Source of the DNA: Limnohabitans parvus II-B4
GTDB lineage: Bacteria > Pseudomonadota > Gammaproteobacteria > Burkholderiales > Burkholderiaceae_C
Assembly: GCF_003063455.1 (NCBI RefSeq)
Contig: NZ_NESN01000001.1
Span: 744,001 to 808,000 of the forward strand
Direction of reading: 5' to 3'
DNA: 64,000 bases
A model generated the notes under the pieces. The model saw nothing but the letters and a program-made list of their open reading frames with translations, did not search any database and had not been told where the DNA came from. This document shows, in pieces, positions 17,607 through 26,439 of this stretch. Within the stretch, counting starts at the first letter, position 1, and every line of letters begins with the position of its first letter. The position numbers and the translations under genes were made by a program.

Positions 17607-18590
17607 TCATGGTCTCGGAATCACTTGATTCACAGGCTGCCCACTCACAAAAGCTTCAATGTTGTCAATGAGCTGGTCAGCCAGCGCTTGTATGGCCTCT
17701 GCACTGGCCCAAGCCACATGCGGGGTGAGGATGAAGTCGGGTCGGTCCAGCAAGGTCATGAAGGGGTGGTCAGACGGTGGTGGTTCCACACTGGTCACGT
17801 CAAATGCCGCGCCAGAGATGTGGCCTGCTTGCAATGCGGGGCCGACCGCTGATTCATCCACCAGCCCCCCGCGTCCGGTGTTGATGAGCAAAGGTTTGCG
17901 TGTCATCTGTTTGAGCTCATCTGAACCGATCATGTGGCGAGTGTGGTCATTCAGGGGGCAATGCAGCGTGATTACATCCGCCTGGTGCAACACCTCTTCA
18001 AACGGCATATAGAAGCTTGTGGGGTCTGTACGGCCTTTGTGCGCCGTAAACAGCACACGCATCCCCAGCGCGCGCCCAATGCTGGCCACCGACTGACCCA
18101 GCACGCCGTCGCCAATCACTCCCAAGGTAGAACCTGCAAGATCACGAATCGGATGGTCAAAAAAACAAAACTGCGCTGCTTCTTGCCATCGTCCGGCTTT
18201 GACGGCATCACGGTAAGCGCAAAGGCTGCGGCGCAGGGCAAAGATCAGTGCAAAGGTGTGCTCAGGCACTGTGTGCACGGCGTAATTGCGCACATTGCTG
18301 ACCACAATGCCCCGCTGCTGGCAAGCTTGCAGGTCGATGTTGTCAGTGCCCGTCGCGGCCACGGCAAGCAGCTTGAGTCTGGGTGCTTTCGACAGCGTTT
18401 CGGCATCGATTTTGACCTTGTTGACAACAACGATGTCGGCATCTGCAATCCGTTCAGCCGCCTCCGTGCTGCTGGTGCGTGGGTATTGCACCCATTCGTG
18501 TGCAAAAACAGGCTTGCGCAATAGGGTTTCGAGAGAGACCGAATCGCGATCGAGAAAAACAATCTTCAGACTCAATGCATCCACCCTCAC
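17607..18590 (-). CDS. D-2-hydroxyacid dehydrogenase (glycerate/hydroxypyruvate reductase-like)
   Basis: A protein of about 327 residues. Features include VAATGTDNIDL, the NAD-binding GVIGDGVLGQSVASIGRALGMRV (Gly-x-Gly-x-x-Gly), catalytic Arg in NTGRGG, Glu in SVEPPP and His in TPHVAWAS. It reduces 2-oxo acids such as glyoxylate or hydroxypyruvate with NAD(P)H. The GTG at 18590 overlaps the preceding stop as GTGA and is preferred; an ATG at 18629 is an alternative. It overlaps the Bug receptor gene and precedes glycerate kinase, so hydroxypyruvate/glyoxylate handling is likely. Confidence 0.85.
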   Translation of the reverse strand: MRVDALSLKIVFLDRDSVSLETLLRKPVFAHEWVQYPRTSSTEAAERIADADIVVVNKVKIDAETLSKAPRLKLLAVAATGTDNIDLQACQQRGIVVSNVRNYAVHTVPEHTFALIFALRRSLCAYRDAVKAGRWQEAAQFCFFDHPIRDLAGSTLGVIGDGVLGQSVASIGRALGMRVLFTAHKGRTDPTSFYMPFEEVLHQADVITLHCPLNDHTRHMIGSDELKQMTRKPLLINTGRGGLVDESAVGPALQAGHISGAAFDVTSVEPPPSDHPFMTLLDRPDFILTPHVAWASAEAIQALADQLIDNIEAFVSGQPVNQVIPRP

Positions 18591-19567
18591 TCCGCTGAAA
18601 TTTTGGCGCTCTGAATGACTCGGCCCCAATAAGCCAATTCCTTGCGGGTGTATTCACCCAGTTGGGCCGGCCCCATGTGGTCCACCAAGGTGCCAGCGTC
18701 CTCGGCTTTTTTCTTCACATCCGGTGAAGCCAAAATTTTGGCGATCTCGGCGTTGAGTTGCTGCACCACTTCGTTGGAAGTACCGGCCGGGGCGTACAGC
18801 GCAAACCAGGAGTCGAGGGTGAAATCCTTCAGCTCGGATTCACGCGTGGTCGGAACCTGGGGCAATGAGGTCAGGCGTGTGTTGCTGGTGACAGCCAAGC
18901 CCTTGATTTTGTCGGCCTTGATGTGGCTGACCACTGACGCCGGTGTGGTGAAAAACAAGTCTACTTGGCCCCCCAGCAAGTCCTGCACAGCGGGCCCTGC
19001 GCCCTTGTAGGGAACATGCGTGAGAGATGTACCGGTCATTTGCTTGAAAAGTTCACCCGCAATGTGCTGGATCGACCCATTGCCCGAAGACGCGTAATTG
19101 AGCTTGTCTGGATGGGCCTTGGCATAGGCCACCAATTCGCGCAGATTGCTCACGGGCAAATTGGCCCGCGCAGCCACCACCTGAGGTGCACGTGTGAGCA
19201 TGGCCACCGGCGTGAAGTCCTTGATCGGGTCCCAGCCGGCTTTTTTGAACAGGTGCGGATTGCCTACCTGATAGCCGCTGTAAGCCAGCAACAGGGTGTA
19301 ACCATCGGGCTTGGCCTTGGCCACATGCTGGTTACCGATGTTGCCCGCGGCCCCAGCCTTGTTGTCCACCACCACGGGTTGGCCCAATGCACGAGACAAA
19401 GGCTCGGCAATCAGGCGCGCCGTAAAGTCGGTGGTACCGCCGGGTGCGCTGGGCACAACAATGGTGATGGTGCGTTCTGGAAATTTGCCTTGAGCCAGTG
19501 CGGCCTGGCCCCAAGCCATCGCCATCACAGTTGCCGTGGCACCGATGATCCATTCACGTTTTTGCAT
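18587..19567 (-). CDS. Tripartite tricarboxylate transporter substrate-binding protein (Bug family)
   Basis: A 326-residue periplasmic receptor. A signal peptide ends AALAQG near residue 26. FPERTITIVVPSAPGGTTDF, GQPVVVDNKAGAAGNIG and LNYASSGNGS are the family's ligand-loop motifs. The ribosome site GGAGACC precedes the ATG at 19567. Such orphan receptors are greatly expanded in Burkholderiales and bind carboxylates or related solutes; no TctAB membrane partner is encoded nearby. Operon context suggests a carboxylate later activated by the CoA transferase. Confidence 0.9.
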   Translation of the reverse strand: MQKREWIIGATATVMAMAWGQAALAQGKFPERTITIVVPSAPGGTTDFTARLIAEPLSRALGQPVVVDNKAGAAGNIGNQHVAKAKPDGYTLLLAYSGYQVGNPHLFKKAGWDPIKDFTPVAMLTRAPQVVAARANLPVSNLRELVAYAKAHPDKLNYASSGNGSIQHIAGELFKQMTGTSLTHVPYKGAGPAVQDLLGGQVDLFFTTPASVVSHIKADKIKGLAVTSNTRLTSLPQVPTTRESELKDFTLDSWFALYAPAGTSNEVVQQLNAEIAKILASPDVKKKAEDAGTLVDHMGPAQLGEYTRKELAYWGRVIQSAKISAE

Positions 19568-19593
19568 ACAGGTCTCCTGAGTTATGAGAAAAA

Positions 19594-19986
19594 TCAAATC
19601 AAAACAGACAGTTCGATCAAATTGAAATCCGGATCCCGCACATAAACCGAGCGGATCTTGGCGGTTGCCCCCGTGCGCACCACAGGGCCTTCCAAGATGG
19701 GCCAATTGCAGGCCTGCAGCCTTGCCACCACCTCTTCCAAGGGGAATTGCACGATGAAACACAAGTCCAGCGCGCCTGGCACTGGCAAATGGGCCTTGGG
19801 TTCGAATTCACGGCCCTGTACATGCAGGTTGATCTTTTGGTTGCCGAACTTGAAGGCGCGACGCTCTACGGGAGGTGTGCCGCCAATAAAGCTTTCGAGC
19901 TGCATGCCCAGCACACGGGTGTAGAAGTCCACGCACTCGGCTTCGCGGGCTGTGGTCAGGACCAGGTGGTCAAGGTGATCGATCAT
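19594..19986 (-). CDS. VOC family protein (glyoxalase/dioxygenase fold)
   Basis: A 130-residue protein with paired beta-alpha-beta-beta-beta modules. It has LDHLVLTTARE at the start, KINLHV in the middle and RDPDFNLIELS at the end, where the terminal Glu is a usual metal ligand. The reaction is unknown; VOC proteins include lyases, epimerases and dioxygenases. It overlaps the lyase stop/start by ATGA (19983-19986), so it is probably translated with the HMG-CoA-lyase-like protein and may act on the same CoA or carboxylate intermediate. Confidence 0.85.
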   Translation of the reverse strand: MIDHLDHLVLTTAREAECVDFYTRVLGMQLESFIGGTPPVERRAFKFGNQKINLHVQGREFEPKAHLPVPGALDLCFIVQFPLEEVVARLQACNWPILEGPVVRTGATAKIRSVYVRDPDFNLIELSVLI

Positions 19987-20924
19987 GAAAACGCCTTTCT
20001 CAGTTCAGCCACCGACGGTGGCGCAGGGTGTAAGTCGGTGATGCGGCCGCTCTTGGCGACTTGGCCAGGCACCATATGGCCCACCAAGCCGGGCAACTCA
20101 CGCGCAATGGGCAACAAACGCGTCAGGTCGATGCCCGTATCGAAGCCCATGGCATCGAGCATGTGGATCGCATCTTCGCTGCTGATGTTGCCGCTGGCAC
20201 CGGGGGCGTAAGGACAGCCGCCCAGCCCCCCCAGAGAACCATCAAAGCGATCGATGCCCGAGTGCACAGCGGCCAGCACATTGGCAAGCCCCATGCCACG
20301 CGTGTTGTGAAAGTGCAGCGTCAACTGCAGTGCCGGAAAGCGCGCTCTGAGGGCCTGGCACATCTGCGTCACCTGCTCAGGGTGGGCCATGCCCGTGGTG
20401 TCACAAATCGTGAGGCCTCGCACCCCCAAGTCGGCAAAACGCTGTGCCCATTGCATCACTTCAATCTGGGGCACTTCACCCTCCATCGGGCATCCAAAGC
20501 AGGCCGACAAAGACACATTGATGGGCACCTGCAGACCATAGCGTTCGATCACCTCGCGCAGGGCCGCAAAGCTGTGTTCACGCGGCATGCGCAAGTTAGC
20601 CAGGTTGTGCGTCTCTGAAGTGGACATGACCAAGTTGAATTCATCTGGACGAGATTCCATCGCGCGCTCGGCCCCCCGCAAATTAGGCACCAGCACGGTG
20701 TACTCCACACCCGGAACACGCTCAATGCGCCCCATCACCTCCTCGGCATCACGCAGCATCGGGATCGCCTTGGCTGATGTGAACGATGTCACCTCGATCT
20801 TGGCGTAACCGCAATGGTTGAGCGCATTGATCAAAGCCACCTTGTCGTCTGTGGCCACAAACGCTGGCTCCATCTGAAAGCCGTCACGGGTCACCACTTC
20901 ATTGAAATGAATTTTTTGCTTCAT
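19983..20924 (-). CDS. Hydroxymethylglutaryl-CoA lyase-like protein
   Basis: A 313-residue HMGL-type TIM barrel. VTRDGFQ gives catalytic Arg13-Asp14, HFHNTRG gives the metal-binding His-x-His, and GLGGCPYAPGASGN carries the catalytic loop Cys. It cleaves a 3-hydroxy-3-methylacyl-CoA by retro-aldol reaction; in this family that can be HMG-CoA or related substrates such as citramalyl-CoA. ATGA overlaps couple it to the CoA transferase before it and the VOC protein after it, so the transferase probably makes its CoA thioester. Confidence 0.88.
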   Translation of the reverse strand: MKQKIHFNEVVTRDGFQMEPAFVATDDKVALINALNHCGYAKIEVTSFTSAKAIPMLRDAEEVMGRIERVPGVEYTVLVPNLRGAERAMESRPDEFNLVMSTSETHNLANLRMPREHSFAALREVIERYGLQVPINVSLSACFGCPMEGEVPQIEVMQWAQRFADLGVRGLTICDTTGMAHPEQVTQMCQALRARFPALQLTLHFHNTRGMGLANVLAAVHSGIDRFDGSLGGLGGCPYAPGASGNISSEDAIHMLDAMGFDTGIDLTRLLPIARELPGLVGHMVPGQVAKSGRITDLHPAPPSVAELRKAFS

Positions 20925-22153
20925 GATTTTCTTCCCACAATGCCACGCGCTTTCAAGGACTCGATCTGCGCATTCGTCAAACCCATCTCCCCCAAAATTT
21001 GGTCGGTATCCTGCCCCAGCTGTGGCGCGTTGCGCCGATGCTGACCGGGGGTAGCCGACAACTTCGGAACGATGCCAGGCACCGTCATGGCGCTGCCGTC
21101 GTCCATCGCAAGCGTCTGCAACATGCCCCGCGCCTGATAGTGCGGATCGGCGGCAATATCAGCCACGGTGTAAATGCGACCTGCTGGCACGGCGGCCTTG
21201 TCCAGCGACTCCAACACCTCGGACACCGGACGCTTTGCGGTCCAGGCGCTGATGGCTGCATCGATCTCAGCCACGCGTGCCACACGACCTGCGTTGTCGG
21301 CCAGTGCCGCATCGTTGGCCAGATCAGGGCGCTCAATCAAGGTCATCAGGCGTTTGAAAATGCTGTCGCCGTTGCCGGCGACCAGGGCATAAGCGCCATC
21401 CTGACAAAGGTAAGCATTGGTAGGCGCAATCCCTGGCAAAGCGCTGCCCGCAGGTTCACGCACCGCCCCAAAAGCGCTGTACTCGGGCAGCAAACTTTCC
21501 ATACAGTTGAAGACCGCCTCGTACAAAGCGACATCGATCACCTGCCCTTGTCCGGTGGCATGCCTGTGCTGCAAAGCGAGCAAGATGCCAATGACCCCAT
21601 GCAAGGCCGACAAGGTATCGCCAATGCTCACGCCCACGCGCACAGGCACACGACCGGGCTCTGCGGTAAGGTGGCGTAACCCCCCCATGGCTTCGCCGAT
21701 CACACCAAAGCCTGGGCGGTTGCGGTAAGGCCCGGTCTGACCATAGCCGCTGATGCGCAGCACGATCAATCGCGGGTTGCTGGCCATCAGTACGTCGGGC
21801 GACAGGCCCCAACCTTCGAGTGCACCCGGCCGAAAATTTTCAATCAACACATCGGCCTCGGCCGCCAATTGGCGAACCAGTTCTTGGCCTTCGGGTGTAC
21901 GCAAATCCAAGGCCAGCGAACGTTTGTTGCGCGACTGCACCTGCCACCAAACAGAGGTCCCGTCCTTGAGCATGCGCCATTTGCGCAGTGGGTCACCGCT
22001 GCTGGGTGGCTCGATTTTGATGACTTCGGCGCCGAAGTCAGCCAGGGTCTTAGCGGCAAATGGACCCGCGATCAGCTGGCCCAGCTCCAACACCTTCAGG
22101 CCCGAAAGTGCACACAGGTCGGGGGTGGGGAATACAGCGCTTTGAGAGTTCAT
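20921..22153 (-). CDS. CaiB/BaiF family CoA transferase
   Basis: A 410-residue class III CoA transferase. The N-terminal VLELGQLIAGPFAAKTLADFG, EPPSSGDPLRKW and the catalytic Asp179 in VGVSIGDTLSALHG are intact. It moves CoA between acyl-CoA and a free carboxylate. Coupling to an HMG-CoA-lyase-like enzyme suggests activation of a branched hydroxy-dicarboxylate before cleavage. It is the first enzyme gene of the operon, 48 bp below the LysR gene. Confidence 0.9.
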   Translation of the reverse strand: MNSQSAVFPTPDLCALSGLKVLELGQLIAGPFAAKTLADFGAEVIKIEPPSSGDPLRKWRMLKDGTSVWWQVQSRNKRSLALDLRTPEGQELVRQLAAEADVLIENFRPGALEGWGLSPDVLMASNPRLIVLRISGYGQTGPYRNRPGFGVIGEAMGGLRHLTAEPGRVPVRVGVSIGDTLSALHGVIGILLALQHRHATGQGQVIDVALYEAVFNCMESLLPEYSAFGAVREPAGSALPGIAPTNAYLCQDGAYALVAGNGDSIFKRLMTLIERPDLANDAALADNAGRVARVAEIDAAISAWTAKRPVSEVLESLDKAAVPAGRIYTVADIAADPHYQARGMLQTLAMDDGSAMTVPGIVPKLSATPGQHRRNAPQLGQDTDQILGEMGLTNAQIESLKARGIVGRKS

Positions 22154-22201
22154 GCACCGCAGTGTCTTGCGGATGAACCGGCGCGTCTATTTGTCAGTCC
22201 A

Positions 22202-23125
22202 TCAGGCTGCCTTCGCATTTTGCGAAGGCGTATGGAGGAAATCCCTGAAATCTGTGACACCGGCATCCGCCTCCTTGCGTATGCCCACTTTCAGTTGACG
22301 AAATGCCCACTCGTCCTTCAATGGACGCCAGCTCAGTTGCATGGCCCGAACAATGGGCAAAGCCGCCAACTTGGGCAACAGCGCAATGCCCAGACCCGAA
22401 GCCACCATGTGCCCTACGGCGTCAAAGCTGCGTACCTGCATACGCAACTTGAGCGTGCGGCCTGCGGCCATGGCTGCGCTTTGCTGTTGCTGCAACAGGG
22501 CCGCCCCAGGGTTGAGGCTGACCCAAGATTCATCCAGTGCATCGGCAAAGGTCAGGGCCGATTTGCCCACCAAAGCGTGGCGCTTAGGCAATATCAGCAC
22601 CAACTCGTCCTGCCGGAAATCTTTCACCTCCAGACCGTCGGTGTCGGGCCCTTCCACAAACACCCCCACATCGGCTCGCCCCTCACGCAAAGCCTGGACC
22701 ACGTGTTCAGAGACCTGCTCCTCCAAATCGATCTGCACTTCGGGATGCAAGTGGGTGTATTCGGCCATCAGTGGCGGCAAAAACTGGTTGATGGCTGCCG
22801 TCCCAGCAAACAAACGCACATGGCGTGCGACACCCTTTTGAAGATCGCTCAATTCGCTCACCAAACCATCCATCTCTTGGAGCAAGGCCAAGCCCCGTCG
22901 CATGAAAATTCGTCCCGCCGCAGTCATGGCCAAACCACGGGAATGTCTTTCAAACAACAGACACCCTGTGGCAGCCTCCAACTCTTTGAGCCGCCGACTC
23001 GCGGCAGGCAGCACCAAATTGCACTGCCTTGCCGCCGTGGTCAGACTGCCGGTCTGTGCACACAGCACCGCCAATCGGATCGACACAAAATCAAATCGCG
23101 CCAAGTTGTATCTAGGCTGGGCCAT
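22202..23125 (-). CDS. LysR family transcriptional regulator
   Basis: A 307-residue regulator with an N-terminal winged HTH (residues about 10-65; LAVLCAQTGSLTTAARQCNLVLPAASRRLKELE) and a C-terminal LysR effector domain (VRLFAGTAAINQFLPP onward). The start at 23125 fits the family N-terminus; an in-frame ATG at 23167 would add 14 residues. It is co-directional with, not divergent from, the CoA transferase operon, and divergent from the 8-oxoguanine deaminase gene 297 bp away. It probably controls the carboxylate operon and might also act on the divergent promoter. Confidence 0.88.
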   Translation of the reverse strand: MAQPRYNLARFDFVSIRLAVLCAQTGSLTTAARQCNLVLPAASRRLKELEAATGCLLFERHSRGLAMTAAGRIFMRRGLALLQEMDGLVSELSDLQKGVARHVRLFAGTAAINQFLPPLMAEYTHLHPEVQIDLEEQVSEHVVQALREGRADVGVFVEGPDTDGLEVKDFRQDELVLILPKRHALVGKSALTFADALDESWVSLNPGAALLQQQQSAAMAAGRTLKLRMQVRSFDAVGHMVASGLGIALLPKLAALPIVRAMQLSWRPLKDEWAFRQLKVGIRKEADAGVTDFRDFLHTPSQNAKAA

Positions 23126-23422
23126 GACATATCTCCAAGAATGCTTGCACAGCCCTATTGTCCGCATTCCGAAAACCAGGCTCTCTTCAGGCCTGCCAGG
23201 TTTTGATGCGGCTATTCAGCTTGTCAGCCGAGATGCCTAGCGGTCGTACAGCGTGGGCAAAGCGTCCGCACATCAAGAAAGGCTCAGGACAGCGTCTGCG
23301 TAAAATCTGCCCTACTGCACAGCCCGAGACGCGCGGCAACGTGGTGCTCGCCCTCCCCCCGGCGCACTGGGGTCAGGGGATTCGGCCGCGACTTGTTTCA
23401 CACCTTACCCAAGGACAAGTCT

Positions 23423-24853
23423 ATGACCACGCTGCTCATCCACCGCGCCCGCTGCATCGCCACGCAAGACGATACCCATACAGAACTCAACGACGCCTCG
23501 CTGCTGATCCGCGACGGCCGCATCGAACGTATCATCCCCGCGACCGAGAACATCGACGAACTGCTCACACAAGTGGATGAAGTGATCGACGCCCGCCACC
23601 ATGTGGTGGTGCCGGGCCTGATCAACACGCACCACCATATGTACCAGTCGCTCACGCGGGCGATTCCGTCGGTGCAAAACGCCGAGCTGTTCAGCTGGCT
23701 CAAAGGGCTGTATCCGATCTGGGTGGGCCTCACACCCGAGATGGTGTGTGTGTCAGGCCAGGTGGCCATGGCAGAACTCTTGCTGAGCGGCTGCACCACC
23801 AGCAGTGACCACCTCTACATTTACCCCAACGGCGTGCGGCTGGACGACAGCATCGAAGCGGCGCACACCATCGGCATGCGCTTCACGGCCACTCGCGGCA
23901 GCATGAGCGTGGGTGAAAGCCAAGGCGGCTTGCCACCCGACAGCGTGGTCGAAAAAGAACCCGCCATCCTGAAAGAAACCCAGCGCCTGATCGAGACCTG
24001 GCACGACGCCAGCTTCGGGTCGATGACACATGTGGCCGTGGCCCCCTGCTCACCCTTCAGCGTGAGCCAGGACTTGATGCGCGAATCCGCAAAATTAGCC
24101 CGCACTCACGGCGTGCGCCTGCACACCCATTTGGCCGAAAACGACCACGACATTGCCTACACCCGCGAGAAGTTCAACTGCACCCCCGCGCAATACGCGG
24201 AAGACTTGGGCTGGGTGGGCCACGATGTGTGGCACGCCCACGGTGTGAAGCTCGACGACGAAGGCACCTACCTGTTCGCCAAAACACGCACCGGCATTGC
24301 CCACTGCCCGTGCAGCAACATGCGATTGGCCAGCGGCATCTTGCCCCTGCGCAAAATGCTCGACGCGGGTGTCCCGATTGGTTTGGGTGTGGATGGCAGC
24401 GCCAGCAACGACGCGGCACACCTGCTGAACGAAGCACGCCAGGCCATGCTGCTGGCGCGTGTGAGGCGGGCGATGGAGCCACCGCACGTCGAAGACGGGC
24501 GCACTGTGTTTGGCTGTGACTTGGGTCCGTCAGACATGACTCCCCGCGACGCCCTGCGCCTGGCCACACGCGGTGGGGCTGAGGTGCTGGGCCGCGCCCA
24601 CGAGCTGGGGCAAATCAAAGAAGGCTATTGCGCAGACATCGCGATGTTCCGCACCGATACGCTCAGCATGGCGGGCGGTGCGGTGCACGACCCGGTGGGG
24701 GCGCTTTTGCTGTGCGCCAGTGATAACGCCGACTACACCATCGTCAACGGACGCGTGGTGGTGCGGCAAGGCCGGATCACCACAGTGGACATGGGGCCGC
24801 TCATTGAGCGGCACAACCAATTGGCAATGCAACTCGCCTTGGGTGTGAAGTGA
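23423..24853 (+). CDS. 8-oxoguanine deaminase
   Basis: A 476-residue amidohydrolase of the 8-oxoguanine deaminase/AtzB group. It has NTHHHMYQSLTRAIP (metal His70/His72), HLAENDHD, and the metal Asp in GLGVDGSASND. The expected reaction is 8-oxoguanine to urate plus ammonia; urate is the substrate of PuuD encoded 5 kb away. The ATG at 23423 follows an AAGGA ribosome site; an upstream ATG at 23393 adds 10 non-conserved residues. The 297-bp upstream gap shared with LysR shows no other gene. It is distinct from the guanine deaminase at 12.5 kb, so the cluster has two purine-ring deaminases. Confidence 0.88.
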   Translation: MTTLLIHRARCIATQDDTHTELNDASLLIRDGRIERIIPATENIDELLTQVDEVIDARHHVVVPGLINTHHHMYQSLTRAIPSVQNAELFSWLKGLYPIWVGLTPEMVCVSGQVAMAELLLSGCTTSSDHLYIYPNGVRLDDSIEAAHTIGMRFTATRGSMSVGESQGGLPPDSVVEKEPAILKETQRLIETWHDASFGSMTHVAVAPCSPFSVSQDLMRESAKLARTHGVRLHTHLAENDHDIAYTREKFNCTPAQYAEDLGWVGHDVWHAHGVKLDDEGTYLFAKTRTGIAHCPCSNMRLASGILPLRKMLDAGVPIGLGVDGSASNDAAHLLNEARQAMLLARVRRAMEPPHVEDGRTVFGCDLGPSDMTPRDALRLATRGGAEVLGRAHELGQIKEGYCADIAMFRTDTLSMAGGAVHDPVGALLLCASDNADYTIVNGRVVVRQGRITTVDMGPLIERHNQLAMQLALGVK

Positions 24854-24854
24854 G

Positions 24855-25343
24855 CTAAGCAGCCATACCCGCCAACGCCCTCAAATAAGCCTCCCCACGC
24901 GCCTCAGCAAACAAGTCCAGCGCCAGCGTGAAGCCCGCCTGCACCACCAAGCCGATGCCGATGGCGGTGGCCGCGTCCCATTTGGAGAGGAACGCGATCA
25001 GGCAGGCCCCGAGCACCAGCAGGGCCAGTTCAACGCTTTTGTACAGTTTGAAGTTGGCCATCACCGTTTGCATGCGCTCGGTTTCGGCTTGTTTGAACTC
25101 GGCTAGTGAGCTAACGAGTTGAGTGCTGAGCTTGGCCAGTTGTGCATCGGTGCGCGCAAAAATGGTGGCACCCACCACCAGCTGCATCAGCGCCACCACC
25201 ACCAAAGGCAGCGCCATCCAGCGCAGGCGGTGGCCGTGGGACCACAGCCAAACCGCCAGGCCTATCGCCATCAAGGCCGCCAAGATGAAGAGCACGCTTT
25301 CTTGCTTCTCCCCGACAAAATAATCCGTCATCTCTTTCACCAT
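24855..25343 (-). CDS. Conserved hypothetical membrane protein
   Basis: A 162-residue protein with four predicted transmembrane segments (around residues 15-33, 43-62, 98-113 and 120-142) and a Lys/Glu-rich cytosolic or periplasmic helix between the second and third. I do not recognise a characterised family. The AGGAGA ribosome site points to ATG 25343; an ATG 21 bp upstream lacks one. It is convergent with 8-oxoguanine deaminase (1-bp gap) and follows the AraC regulator on the same strand. Confidence 0.75.
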   Translation of the reverse strand: MVKEMTDYFVGEKQESVLFILAALMAIGLAVWLWSHGHRLRWMALPLVVVALMQLVVGATIFARTDAQLAKLSTQLVSSLAEFKQAETERMQTVMANFKLYKSVELALLVLGACLIAFLSKWDAATAIGIGLVVQAGFTLALDLFAEARGEAYLRALAGMAA

Positions 25344-25376
25344 GTGCAGGTCTCCTGTGTTCATGTTCTGTGCCCC

Positions 25377-26396
25377 TCAATGCCACTGGGCGTCCATGCC
25401 CGCACGCCCCTGCCGATAGGCAGCAGGCGTGGTGCCCGTCCAGCTTCTGAAGGCCCGGATGAAAGAGTTGCTTTCCTGAAAGCCCAGCAGCCACGAAATC
25501 TCTCCGGCTGAAATGTCGGTGCGGCTCAGGTAATGTCGCGCCAGCTCATGCCGCACCTCGCTGAGCAGTTCTTGAAACCCCACCGACTCTTCGGCCAACT
25601 GCCGCTGCAAGGAACGCTTGCTGGTGGCCAAGCGCTGGGCCACGGCATCGATGCTGCTGATGCCTGCGGGCAGCGTCTCCAGCAACACGGCTCGCACCCG
25701 CTCGCGCAGGCTCGCTTGTGCATCCAACTCAGAGAGTCGGCTGTTGAGGGCAGGCTCAAACGCCGCCCACATGGCCATGTTGTTGGTCAAGAAAGGACGC
25801 CGCGCATCTTGCGCCGAGAACGTCATTTGGATCTGTTCAGAAGTGCCCAAAGCACAGCCCAGATAAGCCTGGTAGGGCGCCAGATTCAAAGGCACATCGG
25901 GCACCGAGGCCGCCAAGGGCTCGATCCGCTCACGCGTGCCCAAGCGCGCCAGTTGCGTGAAAAACACCAGCTCCGACACGCCCAAGCTGCGGGGAATCGG
26001 CTCGTCGCTGCCGTAGCAGCTGAGCGTGACCAGCGTGCGTTCGGCGCGAATGTCGACCACCATGTGCAAGGGGCACATCAGGCGTTTGTAATGCGCCAGC
26101 CGCTGCAGCGCGGTGTTCAGGTCGGGGCTGCACAGGCAGGCGAACATGGCCGGGTCAAAAGCCTCGACCGACATGGCCTGCGCGAGCTTCAAGGCCAGTT
26201 CGTCATTGCCTGCGGCCTGCTCCAGTCCGCGCCACAGGTCAAAGTACTGGGCGGGCGACAAACTCGCGCCGCCCGGGCGTGCAAACAGGTCACCCGGCAG
26301 CCGCGCCAGGCTCAGCACGTCGGCGGGGGCGTAGCCCATGTCCAGGATGAGCAGTTTCCAACCCATCTGCAGGGCAAAACGTGTGGCCTGTTTCAC
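25377..26396 (-). CDS. AraC family transcriptional regulator
   Basis: A 339-residue regulator with an N-terminal effector domain of the OruR/ArgR-like type (residues about 20-205) and a C-terminal double HTH. The HTH includes AVAQRLATSKRSLQRQL and the second AraC signature ISWLLGFQESNSFIRAFRSW. It is co-directional with the SDR gene upstream and the membrane-protein gene downstream, which may be its targets. The ligand is not evident. Confidence 0.87.
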   Translation of the reverse strand: MKQATRFALQMGWKLLILDMGYAPADVLSLARLPGDLFARPGGASLSPAQYFDLWRGLEQAAGNDELALKLAQAMSVEAFDPAMFACLCSPDLNTALQRLAHYKRLMCPLHMVVDIRAERTLVTLSCYGSDEPIPRSLGVSELVFFTQLARLGTRERIEPLAASVPDVPLNLAPYQAYLGCALGTSEQIQMTFSAQDARRPFLTNNMAMWAAFEPALNSRLSELDAQASLRERVRAVLLETLPAGISSIDAVAQRLATSKRSLQRQLAEESVGFQELLSEVRHELARHYLSRTDISAGEISWLLGFQESNSFIRAFRSWTGTTPAAYRQGRAGMDAQWH

Positions 26397-26439
26397 GGTG
26401 GGGGGCTTTCTGGCATGTAGGGAAGTTTCAACGGTCAGA

